Source: Bacillota bacterium
GTDB taxonomy: Bacteria; Bacillota; Clostridia; Peptostreptococcales; Anaerovoracaceae
Reading direction: 5' to 3'
Assembly: GCA_022793795.1 (NCBI GenBank)
Contig: JAAWDM010000046.1
Location: 1 to 64,000 of the forward strand
DNA: 64,000 nucleotides
Shown in pieces: positions 17,669-27,395 of the stretch (its first letter is position 1; each line of letters opens with the position of its first letter). The notes beneath the pieces are model-generated. The model searched no databases, was not told the origin of the DNA, and worked only from the letters and a program-made list of their open reading frames with translations. The translations under genes were made by a program, and so were the position numbers.

Positions 17669-19171
17669 TTATCGTAAAGGCAAAGTAACTGTAAATATAG
17701 AGCCCTGGCCCGGCGCGCTGTCCACGGCCGCGGAGCCGCCGTGGACAGCGGCGATGGCCTTCACCATGGACAGTCCAAGGCCAGCGCCAGCTGCCTCGCC
17801 GCCCTGACTGTTGCTGGCGGCGGAGGCAGTGCGCGCCGGGTCGGCCTGATAGAAACGATTCCATATATAAGGTAGATGTTCTGAGGCAATGCCGATACCG
17901 TCGTCACTGACTGTAAGACAGACCGCAGAATCATAAGTTGGCAGATTTGAACTATCGGTAACTGGAAAAGAAGACTGGTTAGCCGGTTGGCAGGCTAGGG
18001 TGACAGTAATGTGGCCGTCGGATTTGCCGTATTGATAAGCGTTGCTGATTAAGTTGGTCAGAAGCCTGATGAAGAGAGCCTGATCCACAGAACTGATGAT
18101 ATCCGGCTCTATGTCTGTAGCCAGTTGGATATTAGCGTTATTTTCTTCAACACTGTGAAGAGCAATCTGTTCCTCACAGATTTTTGCAGTTAGCTGACTA
18201 ATATTGACTTTCGACAGGTGAAGAGATTCATGACCTTGTTCCATGCGGGCGAAAAATAGGAGTTGGGAGACCAGTTCTTTCATTTTAAACCCTTGCTCTT
18301 CAATGACCTGAAGAGCCTCCTGATAGTCCTCTTTTGTTTCTGCCAGTTCCAGAGAGTATTCGCACTGGGCCAGGATGACGGAAATTGGAGTGCGGAGCTC
18401 ATGGGAAGCGTCGGCAGTAAACTGCTTTTCTCGTTGAAAAGCCTCTTCTAATCGATCCAGCATGTTGTTAAAAGTATGAGCCAGTTGATGAACCTCGTCA
18501 TCATGACCATGATCCGCAGCAAGAATAATGCGCTGGGATAGATCATCTCCGCCGTTGATGTTTTCTGCCGTGGAAATCAGAGTATCCATTGGAGCAAGAG
18601 AACGGCGGGTCAGCAAATAACCGCCTGCCACAGATAAGATTGCCAGGGCGGGAAGCAGCAGACAGACCAGGCCCATAGTGGTATATAGGAGGGAAGCGCC
18701 TTCCCTTTGGGAAGCCACGCCGCGAAGCCATAGACCCTCTAAGCCGTCTCCATGAAGAGGGCGTTCATAGATATAGTAGGAAATATTTTTATACTTAAAA
18801 GAGGTTGCCTTGAGAAAGGTGAAGGATTGACTGGCACGTAGGCGAACTGGACACTCGCCATAGAGAAGATTGTTGTTTTCGTCAATCAGAGCGGTATAGA
18901 TACCGTTTATGTAATTGCAAAAATCATCGTCGATTTCCAAAAAACCGTCTTCATAGACAAGGTATTGATCGCCCATTTCGATTTCTCGGCCTTCCAGGGA
19001 ATTATAAAACTCAATTTCCTGTGCATTGGCATCCACTTGTTTTGTTAACTGGGCCTGTATGTCAGTATTGAAAACCGACTGACCGATGGTAAAGGTGAGG
19101 GACACCATGATGACCTCGATGACCAAAAGAGAGATAGAAAACCATAGCGCGATTTTTTTCTTAATGGTCAT
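17669..19171 (-). CDS. two-component sensor histidine kinase
   Basis: The 500-residue kinase has two transmembrane segments (about 8-30 and 165-188) around an extracytoplasmic sensor, a HAMP linker (about 190-245), a HisKA domain with the phospho-acceptor in FTADASHELRTP (about 250) and a HATPase_c domain with LISNAYQYGK (N box), VSDDGIGI (G1) and GAGLGLSMVKAI (G2). It overlaps the response regulator by four bases, so the two are coupled. The signal is unknown; upstream thioredoxin hints at envelope or redox stress. Confidence 0.9.
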   Translation of the reverse strand: MTIKKKIALWFSISLLVIEVIMVSLTFTIGQSVFNTDIQAQLTKQVDANAQEIEFYNSLEGREIEMGDQYLVYEDGFLEIDDDFCNYINGIYTALIDENNNLLYGECPVRLRASQSFTFLKATSFKYKNISYYIYERPLHGDGLEGLWLRGVASQREGASLLYTTMGLVCLLLPALAILSVAGGYLLTRRSLAPMDTLISTAENINGGDDLSQRIILAADHGHDDEVHQLAHTFNNMLDRLEEAFQREKQFTADASHELRTPISVILAQCEYSLELAETKEDYQEALQVIEEQGFKMKELVSQLLFFARMEQGHESLHLSKVNISQLTAKICEEQIALHSVEENNANIQLATDIEPDIISSVDQALFIRLLTNLISNAYQYGKSDGHITVTLACQPANQSSFPVTDSSNLPTYDSAVCLTVSDDGIGIASEHLPYIWNRFYQADPARTASAASNSQGGEAAGAGLGLSMVKAIAAVHGGSAAVDSAPGQGSIFTVTLPLR

Positions 19172-19851
19172 ATGTTTAAGTCCTCCTCCCGCAGTACATA
19201 GCCCACACCGCGAACGGTATGTATCAGCTTTTTATCAAATGGTTCGTCCACCTTTTTTCGGAGATAACGAATATAGACGTCCACCGCGTTGGTGCCGCCT
19301 TCATAGTCGAAATTCCACAGATTGTTTTCAATTTTTTCCCGAGAAAGGACAACCCCTTGGTTACGCATCAGATATTCCAAAAGGGAAAATTCCTTGGCTG
19401 ACAGTGAAATGGGCACGCCGCCCCGGCTGACCTTCCGACTGGCTGTATCCAGCTGAAGGTCAGAAAGCTGATAAACCGCGCTGGCCGTTTGGGTATTTTT
19501 TCGAGTCAGGACACGGATACGGGCCATCAGCTCTGCAAAGGAAAAGGGCTTGACCAGATAGTCGCTGGCGCCTAAATCCAGACCTGTGACCTTGTCCTCT
19601 ACTGCGTCTCTGGCAGTTAGGAAGAGGACAGGGGTTAGATCTCCATGACCGCGCATATGGCGAAGGAGCGCAAGGCCATCCATGCGCGGCATCATGATAT
19701 CCAGAATGACTCCGTCAAAGGAGGCCGCAGCTAGATAGTCTTTTGCTTCTTCACCATCAAAGCAACTGTCCACCGAATAGCCTTCCGCTATTAGTTTTTT
19801 GGAAATCAGCTTATTTAAATTTTTTTCATCTTCCGCTACCAGCAGACGCAT
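19168..19851 (-). CDS. OmpR-family response regulator
   Basis: The 227-residue regulator has a receiver domain with the phospho-acceptor in VILDIMMPRMDG (Asp51) and the conserved Lys in YLVKPFSF, then a winged-helix DNA-binding domain (about 130-222) ending in RGVGYVLR. It lies between thioredoxin and its cognate kinase in one leftward operon. Confidence 0.92.
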   Translation of the reverse strand: MRLLVAEDEKNLNKLISKKLIAEGYSVDSCFDGEEAKDYLAAASFDGVILDIMMPRMDGLALLRHMRGHGDLTPVLFLTARDAVEDKVTGLDLGASDYLVKPFSFAELMARIRVLTRKNTQTASAVYQLSDLQLDTASRKVSRGGVPISLSAKEFSLLEYLMRNQGVVLSREKIENNLWNFDYEGGTNAVDVYIRYLRKKVDEPFDKKLIHTVRGVGYVLREEDLNI

Positions 19852-19864
19852 TTTTTACCTCACC

Positions 19865-20170
19865 TTATTTTAAAAGTTCCAAGAGTTCGTCTTTTTTTCT
19901 GTATCCAATGGCAGTGGTAGCCACTTCTCCATTTTTGAACAGAATTAAAGTCGGAAGGCTCATAACGCTATAGCGAATGGCGATTTCCGTCTCTTCATCA
20001 GTGTTGAGTTTGCAGATTTTCAGATCTGGCCTTTCGGCTGCCACTGCCTCCAATTCCGGTGTCAGCATGGTACAGTAACCGCACCAGGTGGCCCAGAAAT
20101 CTACCAACACCGGCTGGTCTGCCTTTAGTACCTCAGCCTCAAAATTTTCTTTCGTAACTTTCGTAAACAT
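19865..20170 (-). CDS. thioredoxin with CGYC active site
   Basis: The 101-residue thioredoxin has WCGYC at Cys30/Cys33 instead of the usual WCGPC, and the cis-proline segment MSLPTLILF. Replacing proline by tyrosine between the cysteines normally shifts redox potential. The ATG at 20170 follows GGAGG; the longer frame to 20230 has no support. It lies 13 bp before the response regulator gene and may share its transcript. Confidence 0.88.
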   Translation of the reverse strand: MFTKVTKENFEAEVLKADQPVLVDFWATWCGYCTMLTPELEAVAAERPDLKICKLNTDEETEIAIRYSVMSLPTLILFKNGEVATTAIGYRKKDELLELLK

Positions 20171-20286
20171 CTCATATACCTCCGTAATACCTGGATGATA
20201 CCTTCGGCTCCAAAACCGTGTGTTTGTCAACCGAGAGTAATTTAATTTTATTATACCCGAAACCAGCAGAAAAAAACAGTGCCTCC

Positions 20287-20321
20287 TGCATAAACTTCAC
20301 AGAGCGTTCATTGATTCGCTA
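20287..20321. repeat. 35-bp repeat, left copy
   Basis: TGCATAAACTTCACAGAGCG and the following 15 bases recur at 22138-22172 with two mismatches. The two copies bracket the AT-rich protease/small lipoprotein segment in the same orientation. Confidence 0.7.
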
Positions 20322-20385
20322 AATATAGACTTAAACTCTCAGAGTTGTGCGGCAGGAAACAATAACACATTTTAAACACATTTTG

Positions 20386-20413
20386 TTGACAAAAATAGTA
20401 AACATAGTATCAT
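20386..20413 (+). promoter_or_regulatory. sigma-A promoter of the papain-like protease gene
   Basis: TTGACA at 20386-20391 and TATCAT at 20408-20413 are separated by 16 bp, about 40 bp ahead of the start codon. Confidence 0.55.
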
Positions 20414-20452
20414 TAAAAAAACGAAAAAAACGAAGAAAGTGAGGATTTATAA

Positions 20453-21540
20453 ATGAAAAAGAAAAAATGTATAATTATTATTGTTATGATTGTATTAGTT
20501 TTGCAATGCAGCGTATCTTACGCTGGAATGGATGAATCTTTAAAGGTGACATTTGAAGAAGTATATAACAAGACTAATGAAATGTTTCAATTTGTAAATC
20601 AGCACAGAGAGGAGTTCGATTTACCTATAGAAGGACAGTTATATTTAGCAGATGCAATAGAATCATATCAAATTGTAGATGGAAAAATATTGGATAATGG
20701 GGCAAGCTATTTTCCAGTCGTAGACTCAACAGATAAGGTTTATGGATTGATATTGGCAATAAAGAATGAAAAGAAGGATGATGTCTATATAAACTTCACT
20801 AATGAATTTTGTGAAGAAATAAATGGCTTTAAAAAGAGTAATGTCGGTATTTGTATGATTGTTGATGAATTAGAAAATGTTTATATTGGAGATGGACAAA
20901 AAATTGATAAAGTACAAGAAACAGATATTGTATTAACAGATAATGACTTGATTGAATCTGTAATAAAAAAATTAAAAAAAGTCAAGTGGTTGGAAAGAAA
21001 ATTCTGGAGGATCCAGATGAGGTGGCAATAACGGGTATTGCTGCGGATACAAATAAATTACTTAATGTTAGAAAAGTTCATCAAGATGTTGGTAGTTCAT
21101 ATTGCTGGGTTTGTACAGCGGTATCTCTTGGACAATATAAAAAGCCTTCCATTATTTTAGATGAAAAGCAGATTGCAATAAAATATGTTGGAAATTTAAC
21201 AACAGGGGGAGACACTGGAAAAATTGGTATGATTTTGAGTATGGAATATAACTACATTGCATCTAGAACAAATGGGGATCCAACCTTTAGTACAATAAAG
21301 AGTAATATTAACAATAATAACCCTATGATAACCAGAGTGGGGTATACAGGAGGATGGAGTGGAGGCCATTCAATTCTTATAAATGGATATTCTGATTCCT
21401 CTTCTAATTATGTTAATGCAATGGATCCATTAACCGGAACGTATAGAGTTTTAGATACAACATCAACAAGCAACACGGGACATCTAGTATATATAAGCCC
21501 AAGCGGAAAGTCTGCAACTGCAACTGAGTGGTTAATCTAA
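20453..21540 (+). pseudogene. secreted papain-like cysteine protease, split by a frameshift in an A run
   Basis: Two frames make one protein. The first (20453-21031) has a signal peptide and a propeptide-like region. The second takes over by a -1 shift near 20974-20980 and runs to 21540. It contains QDVGSSYCWVC (oxyanion Gln and catalytic Cys) and GGHSILINGYS (catalytic His), the C39/C70-like papain pattern. The junction is TTA-AAA-AAA-GTC, where the zero frame ends and seven A allow slippage; one more A would restore one frame of about 362 residues. Codon use is more AT-rich than the neighbours, suggesting transfer. It may be a pseudogene, a programmed -1 shift, or a sequence error. Confidence 0.65.
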
Positions 21541-21570
21541 TCCATATAAATAAAATTTGCTAATACCCTT

Positions 21571-21594
21571 GCCCTCATAGCGAGGGCTTTTTTT
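21571..21594 (+). terminator. intrinsic terminator after protease
   Basis: GCCCTC-atagc-GAGGGC is followed by seven T. Confidence 0.9.
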
Positions 21595-21615
21595 CATATG
21601 AAAGGAGGCAATTTT

Positions 21616-22104
21616 ATGAAAAAAATAGCAATAAGTATCTTACTCATCATTGTCCTTCTTTGCATTGGCATAGCCTTTTTACATGATGAAAAGCAGGAAG
21701 AGCCTATTTTGCCATTTGATTGGACGGAAGTCGATAAAGTCGAAGTGGTGAGTGGGTGGAGTAGTGAACCACATACTTATGTCTTTTCTGATTCAGAGGA
21801 AATAAAGGAAATCGTTGGGGAGTTTCAGCGCAGTAGGTTACTGGGAAGAAGGCTGCTTAAAAAAGAAGGCGGAGCAAAAGGCGGTGGTTTTTATACATTC
21901 TATTTAAAAAACAAGACGAGGACAGAAATTTCAGTGGTAACTGAAAAAGTGGACTGGCAGAGACCGGAAGAACATATTTTTTTCTTAGCAAGGAAAACTG
22001 ATGGCAAAGAGGATTATCCATACAATCAGGATTACCTATTTCAAGGCCCAGTTGGGAATTGGTATCAGCGTTTTCTGCCTAGTTCCTTAATGTCATATCA
22101 TTAG
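21616..22104 (+). CDS. small membrane-anchored or secreted protein, family not recognised
   Basis: The 162-residue protein has an N-terminal hydrophobic helix (about 3-22) and a soluble remainder with mixed charge and many aromatic residues; no motif I recognise. The ATG at 21616 follows AAAGGAGGC. It sits between the terminator of the protease and the right copy of the 35-bp repeat, so it probably belongs to the same acquired segment. Confidence 0.6.
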   Translation: MKKIAISILLIIVLLCIGIAFLHDEKQEEPILPFDWTEVDKVEVVSGWSSEPHTYVFSDSEEIKEIVGEFQRSRLLGRRLLKKEGGAKGGGFYTFYLKNKTRTEISVVTEKVDWQRPEEHIFFLARKTDGKEDYPYNQDYLFQGPVGNWYQRFLPSSLMSYH

Positions 22105-22137
22105 AAGGCAGCAATGAAGCAAAAAAATAGACAGCAG

Positions 22138-22172
22138 TGCATAAACTTCACAGAGCGTTCATTGCTTCACTA
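22138..22172. repeat. 35-bp repeat, right copy
   Basis: This is the direct-repeat partner of 20287-20321, 1.85 kb apart. Its GCGTTCATTG core also appears in the repeated promoter units at 46703-46945. Confidence 0.7.
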
Positions 22173-22251
22173 CTATAAGTGTGATAAAATAAAAAATTAT
22201 TGCAAGGATTATGAAGCAGAGATTATGAAACAATAGAAAGGGATAGCCAGC

Positions 22252-25200
22252 ATGTCTAAATTCAGCGTAAAAAAACCCATCACCGTCTTTGTCGTCGTAG
22301 TAGTAATGATTGCACTTGGTATCGTTTCTACCTTAAATATGACGCCGGATTTACTGCCCAGCATGGATCTTCCTTATGTGGTGGTGATGACCACCTATCC
22401 AGGAGCCACGCCTGAGGAGGTAGAAGAGACGGTAACCAAGCCATTGGAACAGAGCCTTTCTACACTGGAAAATCTGGAGCGGGTTCAATCCATCTCCAAT
22501 GCCAATTATTCCATGATTATGTTGGAGTTTGAGACGGATGCGGACATGGATACGGCGGTAGTGAATACCCTCCAAAGCGTGGACCTGGTAGAAGGCAGCT
22601 GGGAGGATACCATCGGGTCTCCATATATCATGAAGCTAAATCCCAATATGATGCCAATCGCAGTGGCTGCGGTAGATATGGAAGGGGGAGATACAGAAGA
22701 ACTTTCCACCTTTGTAGAAGAGACGCTGATGAGTCAACTGGAAGGAACCACTGGCGTGGCCAGTATCAATACCGGTGGTCTTATAGAATCCAAGATTAAC
22801 GTTGTCATCAATGAAGATAAAATAGAAAAGCTAAACAAGAAGCTCCTAGACAGCGCCAGCCCGGACTTGGCTGACGCCAAAGCACAACTCAGTCAGGGAA
22901 TGGCCCAGCTTAGAAAGGCAGAGGCTAAACTGGCAGAAAGCAGGGCGGAGTTGGATGCCACCAAGGAGGATACATATGACCAGTTGGCAGAGGCCAGCGC
23001 CAATTTAGATGCAGCAGTGGCCCAGGCCAGCGCACTATCCACACAGATTAAAACCCTGGAAGGGCAGAAAATGGCCCTTGAAGCACAGATACAGCAGGGA
23101 GCATATGGTCCGGAATTAGGCATCAGCCTGGAGGATTTACAAGGACAGTTAGCAGAGGTGACGGGCCAGCTTGCTATGTTGCAGATGGACAGTGAGGCTG
23201 CAGATAAACAGGTAAACGAGTTGAAAGAAGCCTATAAGCAGGCGGAGAGGGGCTCCTATACAGCCATGGACTCCTTTACTGAGGGATATAATAAGCTAGA
23301 TGCGGCACAGAGCCAAATTGCATCCCAAAGAGCCCAGCTCAACGATGCTCAGGCCCAACTGGATGAAGCGGGAAATCAGGCTTTAAATGCCGCCGGCCTT
23401 AGCGAGATGATCGATATGGATATGGTATCTGGCGTTTTGCAGGGGCAGAATTTTTCTATGCCGGCAGGTTACGTCCAAGATGATACGGGAAGATATCTGG
23501 TCAGCGTCGGTGACAAATTAAATGAAATGGATGACGTGGAGAATCTGTTTCTCTTTGACATAGAAGGATTGGGAAAAGTATATCTGAAAGATGTAGCGGA
23601 TATTTTTATTTCTGATAACAGCGATGCGGTCTATGCCAGCATTGATGGAAACCCGGGGGTTCTTTTGTCCTTCTTCAAACAATCTAATTATGCCACGGCC
23701 ACGGTTTCCGACAACTTACAGGAAAAGTTTGATGAGATTTCAGTTGAATATGAGGACATCACCTTTACTACGCTGATGGATCAGGGGGATTATATCTATC
23801 TGATTATCGGTTCTATTCTAAGTTCCTTGGGATGGGGAGCCCTCTTTGCAGTGGTCATTCTGTTCCTGTTCCTTAGGGATTTAAAGCCGACTATTATCAC
23901 CTTGCTCAGTATTCCAATCAGTATTGTGGTGGCGTTGGTACTTATGTATTTTTCTGGGGTAACACTCAATATGATTTCTCTGTCTGGCCTGGCCGTTGCG
24001 GTAGGTATGCTGGTGGATAACGGTATTGTGGTGATTGAAAATATCTTCCGTCTCCGCCGCCTGGGAGTTTCTCCGGCCAAGGCTGCTGTGGCCGGTGCAA
24101 AACAGGTGGCTGCGGCTATTACAGCATCTACGCTGACCACGGTTTGCGTATTTGCACCGATTATCTTTGTAGAGGGTATCACTCGTCAACTGTTTACTGA
24201 TATGGCGTTGACCATTACATATGCCTTGCTGGCCAGCTTAATTATCGCATTAACTTTGGTTCCAGCCATGGCGTCGGTGATGCTGCGAAAGGAACCGAAA
24301 CCAGAAGGTAGGGGGTTTCAGGCATTTCAAAGAGGGTATCGAAAAGCTGCTGCCTGGTCTCTTCGCCATAGATTTATCGTTTTAGGTTTGGCAGTGGTTC
24401 TCCTCGTATTTAGTGTGGTGGCATCTGTGGAAAAGGGATTTATCTTCATGCCGGATATGGCCACACCGCAGCTTTCTGGAAATCTACTGATGGAGGATGA
24501 AGAGGCAGATGTGGAGGACACCCGCCAGGTGACTGATAAAGCGCTCAAGCTGATTCAGCAGGTAGACGGCGTGGCCACAGCAGGAGCCATGCTAGGTAGT
24601 AGCGGTCCTATGGGAGCAGTGTCTGGAGAGGTGGATGCCACTTCAGTAAGCCTTTATGTGATTATGGATGAAAACACGGACCGATCCGGCGGAGAAATCG
24701 GAGAGGAGATTGAAAAGGTCTGTGAGAATCTTCCTGCAACAGTAGAGATTATGACTGCCTCCTCCATGTCTTCCTATACCTCAGCCCTAGGCGGAGACGG
24801 CGTGGGCATTGAAGTATACAGCACGGATAACGATGTTTTGCAAAGAGAGGCGAAAAAGATTGGCGAGTTGCTGGAGACGGTAGAGGGTATCGACACGGTG
24901 GACAATGGTCTTACGGAGGCAGAGCCAGAGATTCATTTTGCCATTGACAAGCAGAAGGCCATGAAAAAGGGTTTGACAGTAGCGCAGGTATATATGCAGG
25001 TTTCCCAGGCTTTGACCACAGAGAACACGGCTACTTCCATCAGGATGGAAAATGAGGAGTACGACGTGGTAGTGGTGGGCAAGGATACGACTGACCTGAC
25101 ACCGAAATATATCAAGAACTTGAAATTGACCGGAACGAAGGATGGAGAAGAGGTTACGGTAAAGTTGAAGGATATTGCTCGGATACAGGAGACGGAAAGC

Positions 25201-25920
25201 CTGCCATCCATTTCCAGATTGGATCAAAAGACCTATCTGACTGTAAACGGCCTGGTAAAGGAAGGCTATAACGTGACCTTGGTTACCGAAGCGGCCAAAG
25301 AAAAGCTGAAGGAATACACTCCACCAGAGGGTGTGACCTTTAAGTTTAATGGTGAAAACGAGATGATTATGGACGCCATGGGTGATTTGCTTTTGATGAT
25401 GGCTTTAGGCGTTCTACTGGTTTATTTGATTATGGTGGCTCAATTCCAGTCCTTCCGTTCGCCGTTTATCGTCATGTTCACCATTCCGCTGGCCTTTACC
25501 GGAGGACTTTTGATTTTGCTCATCTTTGGTAAGGAAATCAGCATCATCGCCATGATTGGTCTCATCATGCTGGTAGGTATCATTGTAAACAATGGTATCG
25601 TATTGGTAGACTATATCAACCAGCTTCGGGCCAAGGGCATGAAGAAGCGAGATGCCATTTTGGAGGCTGGGGCGACTCGTATGCGGCCAGTTCTCATGAC
25701 CAGCCTTACCACAATCTTAGGCCTTATCGTCATGGCAGTGGGAAAGACGGCGGGAACCGATATGATGCAGCCAATCGCGTTGGTCTGCATTGGCGGTCTG
25801 GTTTATGCCACAGCTCTAACCCTGTTTATCGTACCGATCATGTACGATTTGTTTAACGGCGAAAAGTATAAGATGGTGAAAGAAGAGGATGTGGATATTC
25901 GCGATTTAGTGGTAGAATAA
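22252..25920 (+). CDS. RND-family efflux transporter with extracellular coiled-coil insertion
   Basis: The 1222-residue transporter is an AcrB/SwrC-like proton-driven exporter. Two sets of transmembrane helices (one near the N-terminus and about 505-660; about 700 and 1040-1200) flank two large extracellular loops. LAVAVGMLVDNGIVVIENI carries the charged helix-4 residues of the proton relay. About residues 200-390 of the first loop form an alanine/glutamine-rich heptad region (repeats such as AQLRKAEAKLAESRAEL) absent from Gram-negative AcrB; it may stand in for an adaptor protein. The gene is alone with its own terminator. Substrates are unknown. Confidence 0.9.
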   Translation: MSKFSVKKPITVFVVVVVMIALGIVSTLNMTPDLLPSMDLPYVVVMTTYPGATPEEVEETVTKPLEQSLSTLENLERVQSISNANYSMIMLEFETDADMDTAVVNTLQSVDLVEGSWEDTIGSPYIMKLNPNMMPIAVAAVDMEGGDTEELSTFVEETLMSQLEGTTGVASINTGGLIESKINVVINEDKIEKLNKKLLDSASPDLADAKAQLSQGMAQLRKAEAKLAESRAELDATKEDTYDQLAEASANLDAAVAQASALSTQIKTLEGQKMALEAQIQQGAYGPELGISLEDLQGQLAEVTGQLAMLQMDSEAADKQVNELKEAYKQAERGSYTAMDSFTEGYNKLDAAQSQIASQRAQLNDAQAQLDEAGNQALNAAGLSEMIDMDMVSGVLQGQNFSMPAGYVQDDTGRYLVSVGDKLNEMDDVENLFLFDIEGLGKVYLKDVADIFISDNSDAVYASIDGNPGVLLSFFKQSNYATATVSDNLQEKFDEISVEYEDITFTTLMDQGDYIYLIIGSILSSLGWGALFAVVILFLFLRDLKPTIITLLSIPISIVVALVLMYFSGVTLNMISLSGLAVAVGMLVDNGIVVIENIFRLRRLGVSPAKAAVAGAKQVAAAITASTLTTVCVFAPIIFVEGITRQLFTDMALTITYALLASLIIALTLVPAMASVMLRKEPKPEGRGFQAFQRGYRKAAAWSLRHRFIVLGLAVVLLVFSVVASVEKGFIFMPDMATPQLSGNLLMEDEEADVEDTRQVTDKALKLIQQVDGVATAGAMLGSSGPMGAVSGEVDATSVSLYVIMDENTDRSGGEIGEEIEKVCENLPATVEIMTASSMSSYTSALGGDGVGIEVYSTDNDVLQREAKKIGELLETVEGIDTVDNGLTEAEPEIHFAIDKQKAMKKGLTVAQVYMQVSQALTTENTATSIRMENEEYDVVVVGKDTTDLTPKYIKNLKLTGTKDGEEVTVKLKDIARIQETESLPSISRLDQKTYLTVNGLVKEGYNVTLVTEAAKEKLKEYTPPEGVTFKFNGENEMIMDAMGDLLLMMALGVLLVYLIMVAQFQSFRSPFIVMFTIPLAFTGGLLILLIFGKEISIIAMIGLIMLVGIIVNNGIVLVDYINQLRAKGMKKRDAILEAGATRMRPVLMTSLTTILGLIVMAVGKTAGTDMMQPIALVCIGGLVYATALTLFIVPIMYDLFNGEKYKMVKEEDVDIRDLVVE

Positions 25921-25956
25921 TGCTTGAAAGAGTAGTAAAATAGATAAGAGATAAAG

Positions 25957-25984
25957 GGGGCGGCTTGTTTAGCCGCCTCTGTTT
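25957..25984 (+). terminator. intrinsic terminator after RND gene
   Basis: GGCGGCT-tgttt-AGCCGCC followed by TCTGTTT. Confidence 0.75.
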
Positions 25985-26006
25985 ATGGAATAGGAGTGTG
26001 AAGATA

Positions 26007-27395
26007 TTGGATGTTACGGAACGAATGGGAACTGGTTCAGATGAGAATCAGGGAGCCCTCAATCAGATTACATTTTCCAATCGACAGCTTTTGGTGTTAA
26101 TCATGCCGCTCATCATTGAGCAGTTCCTTGGCGTGGCCGTAGGTATGGCGGATTCTATCATGGTAGCCAGCGTGGGAGAGGCTGCAGTATCTGCTGTTTC
26201 ATTGGTAGATTCGGTCAACGTACTGCTTTTCTTTGCTTTCAATGCATTAGCAACCGGCGGCGCTGTGGTCTGCGGTCAGTACATCGGCAGAAAGGATGTG
26301 GAGAAGGGAAACGAAGCTGCTGAACAACTCTTGGTGTTTGTCACACTTTTGGCAGCGGGCATTATGGCGATTTTATATGGAGTGAAATATTTCATCCTTC
26401 ATGGTCTTTTCGGGCAGATTGAAGCTGACGTTATGGCCTATGCCAATACCTATTTTCTCATCGTAGAAGCATCCATTCCTTTTATGGCTCTGTATAGCGC
26501 TGGCGCGGCCCTGTTTCGGGTCATGGGTAACTCCTCCATGTCCATGAAAATTTCTATTGTCATGAATATCGTAAATGTCTGCGGAAACGCAATTTTAATC
26601 TTTGGTTTTCATTGTGGCGTAGAGGGGGTTGCCATTCCTACCATCGTATCGAGAATTTTAGGAGCGGTGGCGGTTATCATGCTATTGAGAAATGAAAAAT
26701 ATCTCCTTCATATTAGAAAGCCTTTCCGCTATCGGTATAATAAAAAGATGGTTTTAAATATTTTAAGAATTGGTGTGCCCAGTGGTATTGAGAGCAGTCT
26801 ATTTAACCTGGGAAAGATTATGCTTCTCAGCGTGGTCTCCCTCTTTGGTACGGCTTCCATTGCAGCCAATGCAGTCAGCAATAACATCGCTACCCTTCAA
26901 ACTTTGCCAGCGGCAGCCATTGGAGTAGGTTTGATTACGGTGGTCAGCCAGTGCAGCGGCGCACGGGATTTTGGCCATGCCCGTTACTATACGAAAAAAT
27001 TGATTTTGTGGGCCTATGGTCTGATGGCAATATGGAATGGCTTTTTATTCATCATCCAGCCGTTTTTCGTGGATCTTTACAATGTCTCTGATGAGGCGGC
27101 CCACATGGCCATGATCATTTTGTGGCTTCATGGGGGCTTAGGAATCCTCCTATGGCCAGCAGCATTTACACTGCCACAGGCCCTGAAAGGGGCGGGGGAT
27201 ACCACCTTCGTCATGATGATTGCTGTGGGCTCCATGTGGGTATTCCGTATTGTGACCGGCGTCTACATGGCAAAATATCTGGGCTTTGGGGTTCTTGGCA
27301 CCTGGTATGCCATGTTCATCGATTGGGTGTGCAGAGCTGCCCTTTATTTGCTTCGCTACCGAGGGAAAAGGTGGGAGGAAAAATACATCAAGTGA
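26007..27395 (+). CDS. MATE-family multidrug/solute exporter
   Basis: The protein has about 463 residues and twelve predicted helices of the NorM/DinF-type MATE fold, with the paired-repeat segments starting LIMPLIIEQFLGVAVGMADS and IGVPSGIESSLFNLGK. I favour the TTG at 26007, ten bases after AGGAG; an ATG at 26025 is possible and the frame open from 25965 starts in the preceding terminator. Its last eight bases overlap the end of the convergent sigma-54 activator gene with no terminator between them. Confidence 0.85.
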   Translation: MDVTERMGTGSDENQGALNQITFSNRQLLVLIMPLIIEQFLGVAVGMADSIMVASVGEAAVSAVSLVDSVNVLLFFAFNALATGGAVVCGQYIGRKDVEKGNEAAEQLLVFVTLLAAGIMAILYGVKYFILHGLFGQIEADVMAYANTYFLIVEASIPFMALYSAGAALFRVMGNSSMSMKISIVMNIVNVCGNAILIFGFHCGVEGVAIPTIVSRILGAVAVIMLLRNEKYLLHIRKPFRYRYNKKMVLNILRIGVPSGIESSLFNLGKIMLLSVVSLFGTASIAANAVSNNIATLQTLPAAAIGVGLITVVSQCSGARDFGHARYYTKKLILWAYGLMAIWNGFLFIIQPFFVDLYNVSDEAAHMAMIILWLHGGLGILLWPAAFTLPQALKGAGDTTFVMMIAVGSMWVFRIVTGVYMAKYLGFGVLGTWYAMFIDWVCRAALYLLRYRGKRWEEKYIK

